Positions 1-7,923 of a DNA stretch of 64,000 nt are shown one piece after another. Both the position numbers and the translations under genes were made by a program. Source of the DNA: an uncultured Bacteroidales bacterium (GTDB lineage: Bacteria; Bacteroidota; Bacteroidia; Bacteroidales; FEN-979); contig CAISRB010000019.1 of the NCBI GenBank assembly GCA_903887775.1, positions 124,001 to 188,000 on the forward strand, given 5' to 3'. The notes below the pieces were generated by a model, which searched no databases, was not told the DNA's origin, and saw nothing but the letters and a program-made list of their open reading frames with translations. Position 1 is the stretch's first letter. Every line of letters starts with the position of its first letter.

Positions 1-586
1 TGTCCAAACTGCCGCCATATTCATCGGTCCTCCTGTTCCATAAGGTATTTGCAAACTGGTTTATCAGGTAGCCGTGTGCACCGTGAAGTTCCACTCCGTC
101 AAATCCAGCCTCCCTTGCCCTTCTTGCGCCATGAATGAAAGCTGAAATGATCTCAGGGATCTCATCTGAAGTAAGTTCACGTGATTCCGGTTTATCTTTT
201 TGTTCAGATGGCCCAAATGCGTATGGAGATACTGCAGCCGGGGTCACAAGACCTGCATGATGAAGCTGAAGAAGGGAAACTGCCCCATGCCCCCTTACAA
301 TGGTAGTTATCTCACTCAGGCCGGCAATATGTTCATCGGACCACACGCCAAGCTGGGTATGAGTGGTCCTTCCGTCTTTTTTAACGGCAGTGGCCTCGGT
401 TATAATGATCCCTGCCCCGCTTTCAGCTCTTAAACGGTAATGATCGAGGTTCTTTCGACTTACAGATCCGTTATCTCCCGCATATCCGAAACATACCATC
501 GGAGGTAAAACAATTCTGTTCTTAACCCTGGATCCTTTAAGGTCAAATCCGGAAAACAGCGATGAAAACCTGGTTGGATGATTCAT
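1..586 (-). CDS. NADH:flavin oxidoreductase / Old Yellow Enzyme family ene-reductase, partial (3' end outside window)
   Basis: The first 195 residues are visible, starting at an ATG at 586 and running off the left edge. They form the first half of an FMN-dependent TIM barrel: an N-terminal strand with the FMN-contacting PPMV motif, then a segment ending in FDGVELHGAHGYLINQF and a WNRRTDEYGG motif, both typical of the OYE/2,4-dienoyl-CoA reductase-like group. Such enzymes reduce activated C=C bonds of enones or dienoyl compounds with NAD(P)H. The start lies 7 bases after the stop of the EXPERA gene, so it is the third visible gene of a minus-strand operon. The C-terminal half, including any Fe-S and NADH domain, is not seen, so the subfamily cannot be fixed. 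No signal peptide; cytoplasmic. Confidence 0.9.
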   Translation of the reverse strand, partial: MNHPTRFSSLFSGFDLKGSRVKNRIVLPPMVCFGYAGDNGSVSRKNLDHYRLRAESGAGIIITEATAVKKDGRTTHTQLGVWSDEHIAGLSEITTIVRGHGAVSLLQLHHAGLVTPAAVSPYAFGPSEQKDKPESRELTSDEIPEIISAFIHGARRAREAGFDGVELHGAHGYLINQFANTLWNRRTDEYGGSLD

Positions 587-593
587 AAAATAA

Positions 594-1124
594 TCATTTA
601 TTCACTGATTCTTTCAAACACTCCTTCGTAAACGGATGTTCCTTTTTCCACATTTTCCAGATCAGAAAAACGGGAAACAGGAACCATGGTGCATTGGCAA
701 ATAAGACCAGCGGAAGGTTCTTCGCAGGTGTGAGTCCGAAGATCTCCTCGCTGCAGATAATAAATACATTCGTAAATAAGATTGACATGATAATGATGGT
801 TGGGATCCTTATCCATTCCTTCCCTTTTATGAATGCGTATATCGCGGTTGCATAATAGGGTCCGAAAAAAACGACATCCAGCCATATTGTAGCTTTCCAC
901 CAGGTTGGCCTGAGCCATTGCAAAGGATCGAAATTAGCTCCCCACCAATGGGTCATATTGACTAAAAAAGGCAGAGGCCATACCGGATAATCGAAATTCG
1001 ACGGATCAGCAATGACCAGCTGTTCGAGGTCGACGATATAGGTTATAAACAGGATATTGATCACAAAAAAACCGATATAAATATAATCAGCAGGCCTCTC
1101 CTTTAAGGGAATAACATTTCGCAT
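594..1124 (-). CDS. EXPERA-domain (TMEM97/EBP-like) four-helix membrane protein
   Basis: 176 residues with four hydrophobic segments (about 13-31, 79-99, 105-126, 136-157). The spacing, the WPLPF and WLRPTWW turns, the conserved acidic residue after the first helix and the YAFIKGKEWIR stretch before helix 3 match the EXPERA superfamily (emopamil-binding sterol isomerase, TM6SF, TMEM97). Members bind or isomerise hydrophobic ligands such as sterols, but most bacterial members have no known role. It sits between a short-chain dehydrogenase gene 11 bases upstream and an ene-reductase gene 7 bases downstream, which suggests a shared lipophilic substrate. That is inference from context; the family call is by eye. 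Confidence 0.7.
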   Translation of the reverse strand: MRNVIPLKERPADYIYIGFFVINILFITYIVDLEQLVIADPSNFDYPVWPLPFLVNMTHWWGANFDPLQWLRPTWWKATIWLDVVFFGPYYATAIYAFIKGKEWIRIPTIIIMSILFTNVFIICSEEIFGLTPAKNLPLVLFANAPWFLFPVFLIWKMWKKEHPFTKECLKESVNK

Positions 1125-1135
1125 TGATCGTGGTT

Positions 1136-1972
1136 TTATAGGTTGAACATCTGAAGATTTTTCTTGTTTCTGGCAGTGCGGGCCATCTGTGCGGCAATCG
1201 AAAGCCTGAACGAACTGATATTGGAAATAAATGCACCTATCCTGGTTGATAAATCGGTGTAAACCAGTATTTTCGGGTTTATTGCAAGCTCTACCAGCTG
1301 TTTGGCAACATCATCGGGATTTTTGGGTTTGGCAAACATGCGGGTAATAAAATTCTGGTTATTGTTCATCAGGAAATCCTGTTCCACCTCTCCCAGCCTG
1401 GACTCGGGTTTTGAATCTGTTCTGATATACCCCGGGAAATACTCGCTAACCCTGATTTTGCTTCCCTTCCATTCTGATTGAATGGTCCTTGTCCAGGCTG
1501 AGAATGCGGCCTTCGAGCAAACATAGGGAGAGTAAAAAGGTATCCCCATCATAAAGCCGGGTGAACCTATATTGATGATGTGCCCTCCGCCCTGCCTGAG
1601 CATATGGGGAATCACTGCCTGGGTTGCAGTTACCGGCCCCAGGAGGTTTGTCCTGAATGCCCTGAGCAGATCTTCCCTGCTCACACTTTCTGAGGGTGAC
1701 ACAATAATGCTGGCAGCATTATTAATAAGAATATCGATCCTTTGAAAACGGGAAATCGTCTGCTCTATCATTCCCAGGCAGTCTTCTTCTTTTGAAAGAT
1801 CCGCAGTAATCACAAGGGTGTTATTCATTTTCGAGGCAATTTCCTGAAGTAGTTCTGAACGCCTTGCAACGAGTACGACCTTTGCGCCTGAATGGCCGAA
1901 AGCCAGCGCAGCAGCCTGCCCTATGCCACCTGAGGCACCTGTGATGATGACTACTTTATCCCTGATTTCCAT
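1136..1972 (-). CDS. Short-chain dehydrogenase/reductase (classical SDR)
   Basis: 278 residues from the ATG at 1972. The N-terminal Rossmann motif TGASGGIG binds NAD(P), NNAA stabilises the central sheet, and the catalytic Tyr and Lys lie in YVCSKAA about 155 residues in, with the Ser in the preceding INIGSPG region. It likely oxidises or reduces an alcohol or ketone in the cytoplasm. An in-frame ATG at 2035 exists, but it would add 21 residues ahead of the usual SDR start, would overlap the divergent galM gene, and lies upstream of a good promoter box at 2012-2019. First gene of an operon with the EXPERA and OYE genes. Substrate unknown. Confidence 0.88.
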   Translation of the reverse strand: MEIRDKVVIITGASGGIGQAAALAFGHSGAKVVLVARRSELLQEIASKMNNTLVITADLSKEEDCLGMIEQTISRFQRIDILINNAASIIVSPSESVSREDLLRAFRTNLLGPVTATQAVIPHMLRQGGGHIINIGSPGFMMGIPFYSPYVCSKAAFSAWTRTIQSEWKGSKIRVSEYFPGYIRTDSKPESRLGEVEQDFLMNNNQNFITRMFAKPKNPDDVAKQLVELAINPKILVYTDLSTRIGAFISNISSFRLSIAAQMARTARNKKNLQMFNL

Positions 1973-1993
1973 GTGCGGAATAGAAAATTTGAG

Positions 1994-2001
1994 TACGTTT
2001 G
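1994..2001 (+). promoter_or_regulatory. Bacteroidota -7 box (TACGTTTG) for galM
   Basis: TACGTTTG matches the TAnnTTTG element used by the Bacteroidota primary sigma factor. It would start transcription near 2008, giving a short leader to the galM ATG at 2027. No clear TTTG -33 element at the usual spacing. It overlaps the minus-strand promoter of the SDR operon, so the two transcripts probably compete. Confidence 0.45.
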
Positions 2002-2011
2002 TTTGGGAATT

Positions 2012-2019
2012 CAAAAGTA
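2012..2019 (-). promoter_or_regulatory. Bacteroidota -7 box (TACTTTTG on minus) for SDR-EXPERA-OYE operon
   Basis: On the minus strand 2019-2012 reads TACTTTTG, fitting TAnnTTTG. It lies about 40 bases upstream of the ATG at 1972 and downstream of the alternative ATG at 2035, supporting the shorter SDR start. Confidence 0.45.
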
Positions 2020-2026
2020 GAAAAAA

Positions 2027-3172
2027 ATGCGACAAATTTCATGTTATCATGTACTTCTGGCTATCTGCCTGTCTTTCAGCGGATGCAGATTTTCGGGAAA
2101 CGGGAAAGAAAAAGTGTTAAAGGATGTAACAAAAGTTTCAATCATGAAAAGCAGTTTTGGGAAAACAGGCAACAAGGATGTGTATTTATTCACGCTGACC
2201 AACAGGCATGGTATCACGGTTAAGATCACCAACTACGGTGGCATTATAACCGAAATCCTGATGCCCGGAAAGGATCAAAAAACCGGGAATATCGTACTCG
2301 GTTATGATAACCTTCAAGCCTATGTGGCCAACAGCCCATACTTCGGCGCCATTGTTGGGCGTTATGCCAACCGTATCGCAAAAGGGGAGTTCACCCTGGA
2401 CGGAGTAACATACAAGCTTGCCAGGAATAACGGGAATAACGCCCTGCACGGAGGGATCAAAGGATTTGATAAGGTTGTTTGGGATGCAGCCGAATACAGT
2501 GACACTGCCATTTCAAGACTCACCCTGCAGTATCTCAGTCCCGATCGGGAAGAAGGGTATCCGGGGAATTTAACGGTGGTTGTAACTTATACCCTGAACA
2601 ATCATGATGAACTTCTGATGTGTGTCGAAGCCGTTTCCGATAAGGCCACCCCGGTCAACATCTGCAATCATTCGTATTTTAACCTGAACGGGGCTGATTC
2701 AGATATTCTGGGACATATCCTGATGATCCCTGCAGATGAGTATACCGAGGTGAACGACCAGCTTATTCCGACGGGAAAGCTGCCTGAAGTTAAAGGGTCC
2801 CCGATGGATTTCAATACCCCCACTCCTATTGGTAAAAGGATTGACATGGTAAAGGGAGGTTACGACCATAATTATGTCCTCAGGAAAAAACCCGGCGAGA
2901 TGTCGGTTGCAGCAGTGTTTTCTGATCCGGGGTCAGGAAGGAAAGTGACTATCGAAACAACCCAGCCGGGAATACAGTTTTACAGTGGTAATTTTCTCGA
3001 CGGAAGCTGCAAAGGCAAAGGAGGCAAAGTTTACAATAAGCATTATGGTTTTTGCCTTGAAACCCAGCATTTTCCTGATTCCCCGAACCAACCCGGGTTC
3101 CCGAATACCATACTGAAACCGGGAATACCTTATATCGAAAAAACCACCTTCAGATTTTCTGTTATTGAATGA
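2027..3172 (+). CDS. galM: Aldose 1-epimerase (galactose mutarotase), lipoprotein
   Basis: 381 residues. The N-terminus is a lipoprotein signal: a short charged start, a hydrophobic core and a lipobox ending in FSGC at residue 20, so the enzyme is probably anchored in the periplasm or outer membrane. GalM hallmarks follow in order: an IVGRYANRIAKG stretch, NALHGG, HSYFNL (catalytic His), DHNY, and the C-terminal LETQHFPD motif with the catalytic Glu. It interconverts alpha and beta anomers of galactose or glucose. It converges on PPK2 and galK, which are encoded on the other strand, so galactose use is grouped here. Length is normal for the family. Confidence 0.93.
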   Translation: MRQISCYHVLLAICLSFSGCRFSGNGKEKVLKDVTKVSIMKSSFGKTGNKDVYLFTLTNRHGITVKITNYGGIITEILMPGKDQKTGNIVLGYDNLQAYVANSPYFGAIVGRYANRIAKGEFTLDGVTYKLARNNGNNALHGGIKGFDKVVWDAAEYSDTAISRLTLQYLSPDREEGYPGNLTVVVTYTLNNHDELLMCVEAVSDKATPVNICNHSYFNLNGADSDILGHILMIPADEYTEVNDQLIPTGKLPEVKGSPMDFNTPTPIGKRIDMVKGGYDHNYVLRKKPGEMSVAAVFSDPGSGRKVTIETTQPGIQFYSGNFLDGSCKGKGGKVYNKHYGFCLETQHFPDSPNQPGFPNTILKPGIPYIEKTTFRFSVIE

Positions 3173-3180
3173 TTCCGTTA

Positions 3181-3200
3181 AGATCAGTGTTCATCTGATC
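3181..3200. terminator. Weak hairpin between convergent galM and ppk2
   Basis: AGATCAG at 3181 pairs with CTGATC at 3195 around a 7-base loop, in the 49-base gap between two convergent genes. No clear T-tract follows on either strand, so it may be a weak bidirectional terminator or only a palindrome. Confidence 0.3.
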
Positions 3201-3221
3201 CTTGCCAGAGGGAATCAATAT

Positions 3222-4121
3222 TCAGAATTTTTTTGGCACAAAAGTCTGTTCCGACATCGGGGGACGCACATACAATTTCTCTTTCTCAAGCGGAGGCAGA
3301 ACAATCTTCTCCCTTGGGACGTCCTTGTATTTAATGAGGCCCAGCAACTGGCTGATGCAGTTTAATCTTGCCCTTCGTTTGTCGTCTGCTTCCACAACAT
3401 ACCACGGACATTGTTTTGTATCGGTATAGGCAAACATGTCATCCTTTGCCCTTGAATAGTCAACCCATTTGGAACGTGATTCCACATCCATAGGGCTTAT
3501 CTTCCATCTTCTGGTGGGGTCGTTTATTCTCTGGATGAACCTTCTCTCCTGCTCTTTATCACTAACCGAGAACCAGTATTTGATAAGGATTATGCCTGAA
3601 CGGATAAGCATATTCTCAAAGTTCGGGCAGGACCTCAGAAAGTCCCAGTACTCTGTTTCCGAGCAGAAACCCATCACCCTTTCGACCCCTGCACGGTTAT
3701 ACCAGCTCCTGTCGAACAAAACCATTTCACCCGCTGCGGGCAAATGAGCCACGTAACGCTGGAAATACCACTGGCTTTTCTCTTTTTCGGTGGGAACACC
3801 CAGGGCGACAACCCTGACAACGCGCGGATTCAGGGTTTCGGTGATCCTTTTTATCGTCCCGCCTTTCCCTGCAGCGTCCCTCCCTTCGAAAAGAACAACT
3901 GCCCTAAGTCCTTTGTACTTGATCCATTCCTGGAGTTTAACCAGTTCGATCTGGAGATTCGCGAGTTCTTCCTCGTAAAACTTTTTCTTCAGCCTGCTGT
4001 CGATCTCTTCTTCCTTCTTCAGGATATTCAGATTCTCTGCCTTTTCAGACTTGAACTTTTTTGATTTCTTTACGGAAGAAGGTTTATCCGCCTGCTTCTG
4101 TTTCTCGCTTTTATGTCCCAT
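3222..4121 (-). CDS. ppk2: Polyphosphate kinase 2 (PPK2 family)
   Basis: 299 residues. After a Lys-rich N-terminal tail (about residues 1-45) a single PPK2 domain carries the Walker A motif FEGRDAAGKGG, the lid/Walker B segment VLFDRSWYNRAGVE, and the RRWKISPMD and ARAKDD-like region typical of the family. It transfers phosphate between inorganic polyphosphate and nucleotides. One domain, so not a class II tandem enzyme. The ATG at 4121 is chosen because a start further upstream (4181) would overlap the end of galK; the spacing then is 10 bases, so it is likely co-transcribed behind galK. Nucleotide preference cannot be read by eye. Confidence 0.92.
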   Translation of the reverse strand: MGHKSEKQKQADKPSSVKKSKKFKSEKAENLNILKKEEEIDSRLKKKFYEEELANLQIELVKLQEWIKYKGLRAVVLFEGRDAAGKGGTIKRITETLNPRVVRVVALGVPTEKEKSQWYFQRYVAHLPAAGEMVLFDRSWYNRAGVERVMGFCSETEYWDFLRSCPNFENMLIRSGIILIKYWFSVSDKEQERRFIQRINDPTRRWKISPMDVESRSKWVDYSRAKDDMFAYTDTKQCPWYVVEADDKRRARLNCISQLLGLIKYKDVPREKIVLPPLEKEKLYVRPPMSEQTFVPKKF

Positions 4122-4131
4122 GGTATGTATG

Positions 4132-5310
4132 TTAAACCGATTCTGTAATGATTTCCCTTGTCCCGTCCGAAACCTCTGCAATATAAAAGGATGCCGTCAG
4201 TCCGGTCTTTTGCCTGTAATTATCCCCCGCCTGATGAATAAACTTTTCAACGACATTATCCCTGACAATACTAACAGTACATCCGCCAAATCCCGCTCCG
4301 GTCATCCTTGAGCCTATTACACCATTGATCTTCCAGGCTTCTTCAACAAGTGTGTCCAGCTCAATACCGGTGACTTCATAATTATCCCGCAAAGACTCAT
4401 GAGAGGCATTCATCAGGGCTCCGAACTGAAGGAGGTCATTTTTATGCAGACAGGAAACGGCATTCAAAACCCTTTGGTTTTCAGAGATCACATGGCGTGC
4501 CCTCCGCCTTACCCTTTCATCTTCTATTAATTCCTGTATCTTGAAAAACTGCATGAACCCTATTTCCCCGAGATGGTTTACGGGTATATGGGGCCTGATC
4601 GCATCGATGGCCTCCTTGCATTCCTGAACCCTTTCATTGTATTTTGAATCGGCCAGCCCCCTCTTTTTATTGGTATTTGCAATGATCAGCTTGTAACCGT
4701 TAAGGATAAACGGGATTCGTTTAAATTCAAGCGTAAGGCAGTTCAGGAAGATGGCATGATCGGCAGAGCCCATGCCCACGGCAAACATATCCATGATGCC
4801 GCAGTCAAGCCCTATGAACTCGTTTTCGGACCGTTTTGAGAGATTGACCAGGTCGGTCATTTCAAGGCTGGTCACATTAAGCATCGAAGCCAGGGCAAAT
4901 GCAGTGACCATTTCAATGGAAGCTGATGAGGAAAGCCCCGCGCTGTTCGGGATATCCCCTGAGAAAAGCATATCGAAACCGGAAAGGCCGATCTTCAATT
5001 TATCGAACTGATCAAATATCCCAAGAGGGTAATTGATCCATTGCCCCTGTTGCTTAACATACCCTTTTGAAATGTCATATTCAATCTTATAATCAAAGTT
5101 TGTCGTCGCAAATCTGACCAGGTTGTCAGGTCTTTTTCTTATCAGAAGATAGGTTCCGTACTGAAGTGCGCAGGGAAGAACAAATCCCCCGTTATAATCG
5201 GTATGCTCACCTATCAGGTTGACCCTGCCGGGAGCAAAAAATAACCTTGGAGTTTTTTGAGGGTTTCCGTATAAATTAAAAAACAGCTTCTGAAATTCCT
5301 GGATGTTCAT
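4132..5310 (-). CDS. galK: Galactokinase (GHMP kinase family)
   Basis: 392 residues, full length. The signature GRVNLIGEHTDYNGG lies near residue 28, the ATP-binding GLSSSAS motif near residue 128, and the third GHMP motif GAGFGGC near residue 345. The catalytic Asp sits in the GLDCGIMD region. It phosphorylates galactose at C1, the first step of the Leloir pathway. ppk2 follows 10 bases downstream and galM lies convergent beyond it; galT and galE are not in the window. Confidence 0.95.
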   Translation of the reverse strand: MNIQEFQKLFFNLYGNPQKTPRLFFAPGRVNLIGEHTDYNGGFVLPCALQYGTYLLIRKRPDNLVRFATTNFDYKIEYDISKGYVKQQGQWINYPLGIFDQFDKLKIGLSGFDMLFSGDIPNSAGLSSSASIEMVTAFALASMLNVTSLEMTDLVNLSKRSENEFIGLDCGIMDMFAVGMGSADHAIFLNCLTLEFKRIPFILNGYKLIIANTNKKRGLADSKYNERVQECKEAIDAIRPHIPVNHLGEIGFMQFFKIQELIEDERVRRRARHVISENQRVLNAVSCLHKNDLLQFGALMNASHESLRDNYEVTGIELDTLVEEAWKINGVIGSRMTGAGFGGCTVSIVRDNVVEKFIHQAGDNYRQKTGLTASFYIAEVSDGTREIITESV

Positions 5311-5363
5311 CAGTCAATAGTGTTTGAAGTCTTCGAAAATACCACATTTTCGCAATTATTTGA

Positions 5364-5371
5364 TATTTTTG
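5364..5371 (+). promoter_or_regulatory. Bacteroidota -7 box (TATTTTTG) for the beta-mannosidase operon
   Basis: TATTTTTG fits TAnnTTTG and would place the transcript start near 5378, about 12 bases before the ATG at 5390. It lies downstream of a possible TTG start at 5324 and so argues against that longer reading frame. Confidence 0.45.
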
Positions 5372-5389
5372 TTCAATATTTTTTTACTG

Positions 5390-7915
5390 ATGGTAAAGAA
5401 ACTGCTCTCCTGGTTTTTTGTCTGCGGATTGCTTTCTTCATTAAACGCCCAGCTGCCCTTAAAATATGATCTGGGAGGGATTTGGGAATTCAGGCAAGCC
5501 GGGACGACATCCTGGCATCCTGCAACTGTGCCGGGATGCGTTCAACTTGACCTTTTAAATAACAAGCTTATCGGTGACCCTTTTTACCGGTCTGATGAGG
5601 ACAGCGTGCAATGGATTGACGGGAACGACTGGGAATACCGCCGGGTGTTCAACCTGGATGCTTCGATGTTTACTTCACCGCATATCGACCTTGTTTTTGA
5701 AGGGCTTGACACCTATGCAGATGTGTACCTGAATGATTCTTTAATCGTGGTAGCTGATAATATGTTCAGGGAATGGATTTATGAAAATGCAAAGTTCAGA
5801 CTGAAGACAGGAAAAAATGAACTCCTTATCCGTTTCCCCTCAATTACAAAGCGTAACAGGGCACTTTATGATAAACTCAGTCAGAAGCTCCCCGGTGATG
5901 AAAAAGTAGTCTGCCGGAAAGCTGCCTATAATTTTGGTTGGGACTGGGGACCCAGGCTGGTCACCTGCGGCATATCAAAACCTGTTTACCTGAAGCTTTA
6001 CGACCGGGTAAACCTGCTCGGGGTCCAGTTTATCCAGAAAAAAATTACAGGTTCAGCTGCAACGATGTCGGCTGTATTTACCCTGACTTCAGATCTTCCC
6101 GGAACAGGCAGGATCATGATCAATAACGACTCTGTTCAGTTAATGGCCCATACCTGCAGTATTGACAAAGGGAAAAATGTAATCCGTTTTGACTTTGTAA
6201 TCAGGAACCCGAAATTGTGGTGGCCCAGCGGCTTGGGAACACCTTACCTGTATCCTTTGAACTACTGCATATATCTTCGTGATGAGCTGGTTGCAAAAGG
6301 CAAGCAGAAGACAGGGCTCCGTACCATTGAACTTGTTCAGCAGAAAGACAGCATTGGCAGTTCATTTTATTTTCGGGTCAACAATGTCACTGTTTTTATA
6401 AAAGGAGCTAATTACATACCCCAGGACAATTTCCCTTCCAGGGTAAGTGATTCGGATTACCGTGCTTTGCTCACTGATGTCAAAGGCCGGAATATGAACA
6501 TGCTGAGAGTCTGGGGAGGCGGCATTTACGAGAAAGATATTTTTTATGATATCTGTGATGAACTCGGCATTATGGTGTGGCAGGATTTCATGTTTGCATG
6601 TGCCATGTACCCGGGCAACAGGGAATTCCTGGATAATGTGAATGCAGAGTCCTCTGAAAATATTATCCGCCTTCGCAGGCATCCATGCCTTGCTCTTTGG
6701 TGCGGGAATAACGAAATTGACGAAGGCTGGAAAAACTGGGGATGGATCAGACAGTACAATTATTCTCCTGCCGATTCGGCCGAAGTTTATGATACCTATC
6801 AGAGAATCTTTAACGTGATGTTACAGGACAACGTCAGGAGGCTGGATACACTCAGGCCTTACGTCCCGACATCCCCTATGTTTGGATGGGGAAATAAAAG
6901 CAGTACACTTTCGGGCGATACGCATTACTGGGGAGTATGGTGGGGTAAAGAGCCCTTTACGAAGTATAAGGAAGTTATTGGCCGTTTTGCATCGGAATAT
7001 GGTTTCCAGGCTTTCCCTGACCCGGGCAGCTTTAAAAAATTCGCAAAACCTGAGGATCTTACACTGGGATCTGCCGTAATGAAAGTCCACCAGAAACATC
7101 CCACCGGCTATGAGCTCATTGATGAATATATGCTGCGCGAATTTAAGCGCCCGAAGGATTTTGAATCGTATGCCTATGTAAGCCAGGTCCTGCAGGCCGA
7201 AGGGATTAAAACGGCTATTGAGGCTCACCGCAGGGCGATGCCATACTGCATGGGAACGATGTTCTGGCAGTACAATGACTGCTGGCCGGTGGTTTCCTGG
7301 TCGGCAAGGGATTATTACGGGGCTCCGAAAGCCCTGCATTACTACCTGTACAGGGAATATGATGATATGCTGGTTTCCCCGCTAATGGAACATCATCGCC
7401 TGAAGGTTTATGTAGTCTCCGATCGACATGTTGCTTCAGAAGGCCGGCTTGATATCGAGATCAGAGGTTTTGATGGAAAGGTCCTCAGGGATACCGTATA
7501 TAAGTTCAAAGTGCCTTCCTTCAGCTCAAACTGCGTATTCGATATAGACTCTGCCGCTTTTCTGAAAAACATGGATCCACGGAAAATTGTTCTTACTGCC
7601 GCTTATAGTTCCGCCGATGAAGATCGGAAAAAGTACGGCTGCAGTTTTTATTTTGTTCCCATTAAAGACCTCGCCCTTGAAAAGCCTGGTATCATTAAGG
7701 AAATCAGTGAAATGCCGGGTGGTTATCAGATCAGGCTGAAAACAGACAAACTTGCCAGGAGTGTCTGGCTTTCTGCAAAAGCCGATGGAAAATTCTCAGA
7801 TAATTTCGTTGATATAATTCCCGGCAAACCAGTCGAAATATTCTTTTCAACATCATATAAGCAGAAAGATTTGCCCGACAAGCTCAGTATTCGCAGCCTT
7901 TACGACACCTATTAA
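5390..7915 (+). CDS. Secreted GH2 beta-mannosidase
   Basis: 841 residues with a Sec signal peptide (MVKKLL then a hydrophobic run ending in LNAQ). A jelly-roll domain, an Ig-like sandwich, and a TIM barrel follow in GH2 order. The acid/base Glu lies in WCGNNEID (E442) and the nucleophile Glu in ASEYGFQAFP (E536), both typical of the beta-mannosidase branch rather than beta-galactosidases. It removes non-reducing beta-mannosyl residues from N-glycan or mannan fragments in the periplasm. The downstream GH92 gene starts 8 bases after its stop, so both form one operon for mannoside breakdown. A TTG at 5324 would give a longer frame, but it precedes the promoter box. Confidence 0.92.
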   Translation: MVKKLLSWFFVCGLLSSLNAQLPLKYDLGGIWEFRQAGTTSWHPATVPGCVQLDLLNNKLIGDPFYRSDEDSVQWIDGNDWEYRRVFNLDASMFTSPHIDLVFEGLDTYADVYLNDSLIVVADNMFREWIYENAKFRLKTGKNELLIRFPSITKRNRALYDKLSQKLPGDEKVVCRKAAYNFGWDWGPRLVTCGISKPVYLKLYDRVNLLGVQFIQKKITGSAATMSAVFTLTSDLPGTGRIMINNDSVQLMAHTCSIDKGKNVIRFDFVIRNPKLWWPSGLGTPYLYPLNYCIYLRDELVAKGKQKTGLRTIELVQQKDSIGSSFYFRVNNVTVFIKGANYIPQDNFPSRVSDSDYRALLTDVKGRNMNMLRVWGGGIYEKDIFYDICDELGIMVWQDFMFACAMYPGNREFLDNVNAESSENIIRLRRHPCLALWCGNNEIDEGWKNWGWIRQYNYSPADSAEVYDTYQRIFNVMLQDNVRRLDTLRPYVPTSPMFGWGNKSSTLSGDTHYWGVWWGKEPFTKYKEVIGRFASEYGFQAFPDPGSFKKFAKPEDLTLGSAVMKVHQKHPTGYELIDEYMLREFKRPKDFESYAYVSQVLQAEGIKTAIEAHRRAMPYCMGTMFWQYNDCWPVVSWSARDYYGAPKALHYYLYREYDDMLVSPLMEHHRLKVYVVSDRHVASEGRLDIEIRGFDGKVLRDTVYKFKVPSFSSNCVFDIDSAAFLKNMDPRKIVLTAAYSSADEDRKKYGCSFYFVPIKDLALEKPGIIKEISEMPGGYQIRLKTDKLARSVWLSAKADGKFSDNFVDIIPGKPVEIFFSTSYKQKDLPDKLSIRSLYDTY

Positions 7916-7923
7916 CAAGATAT

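Noticed and set aside
1973-2035. Upstream in-frame ATG (2035) for the SDR gene
   Set aside because: It adds 21 residues not seen in the family, overlaps galM and lies ahead of the minus-strand promoter box.
5324-5389. TTG-initiated longer form of the beta-mannosidase
   Set aside because: It precedes the promoter box and adds a second hydrophobic stretch before the clean signal peptide that starts at 5390.
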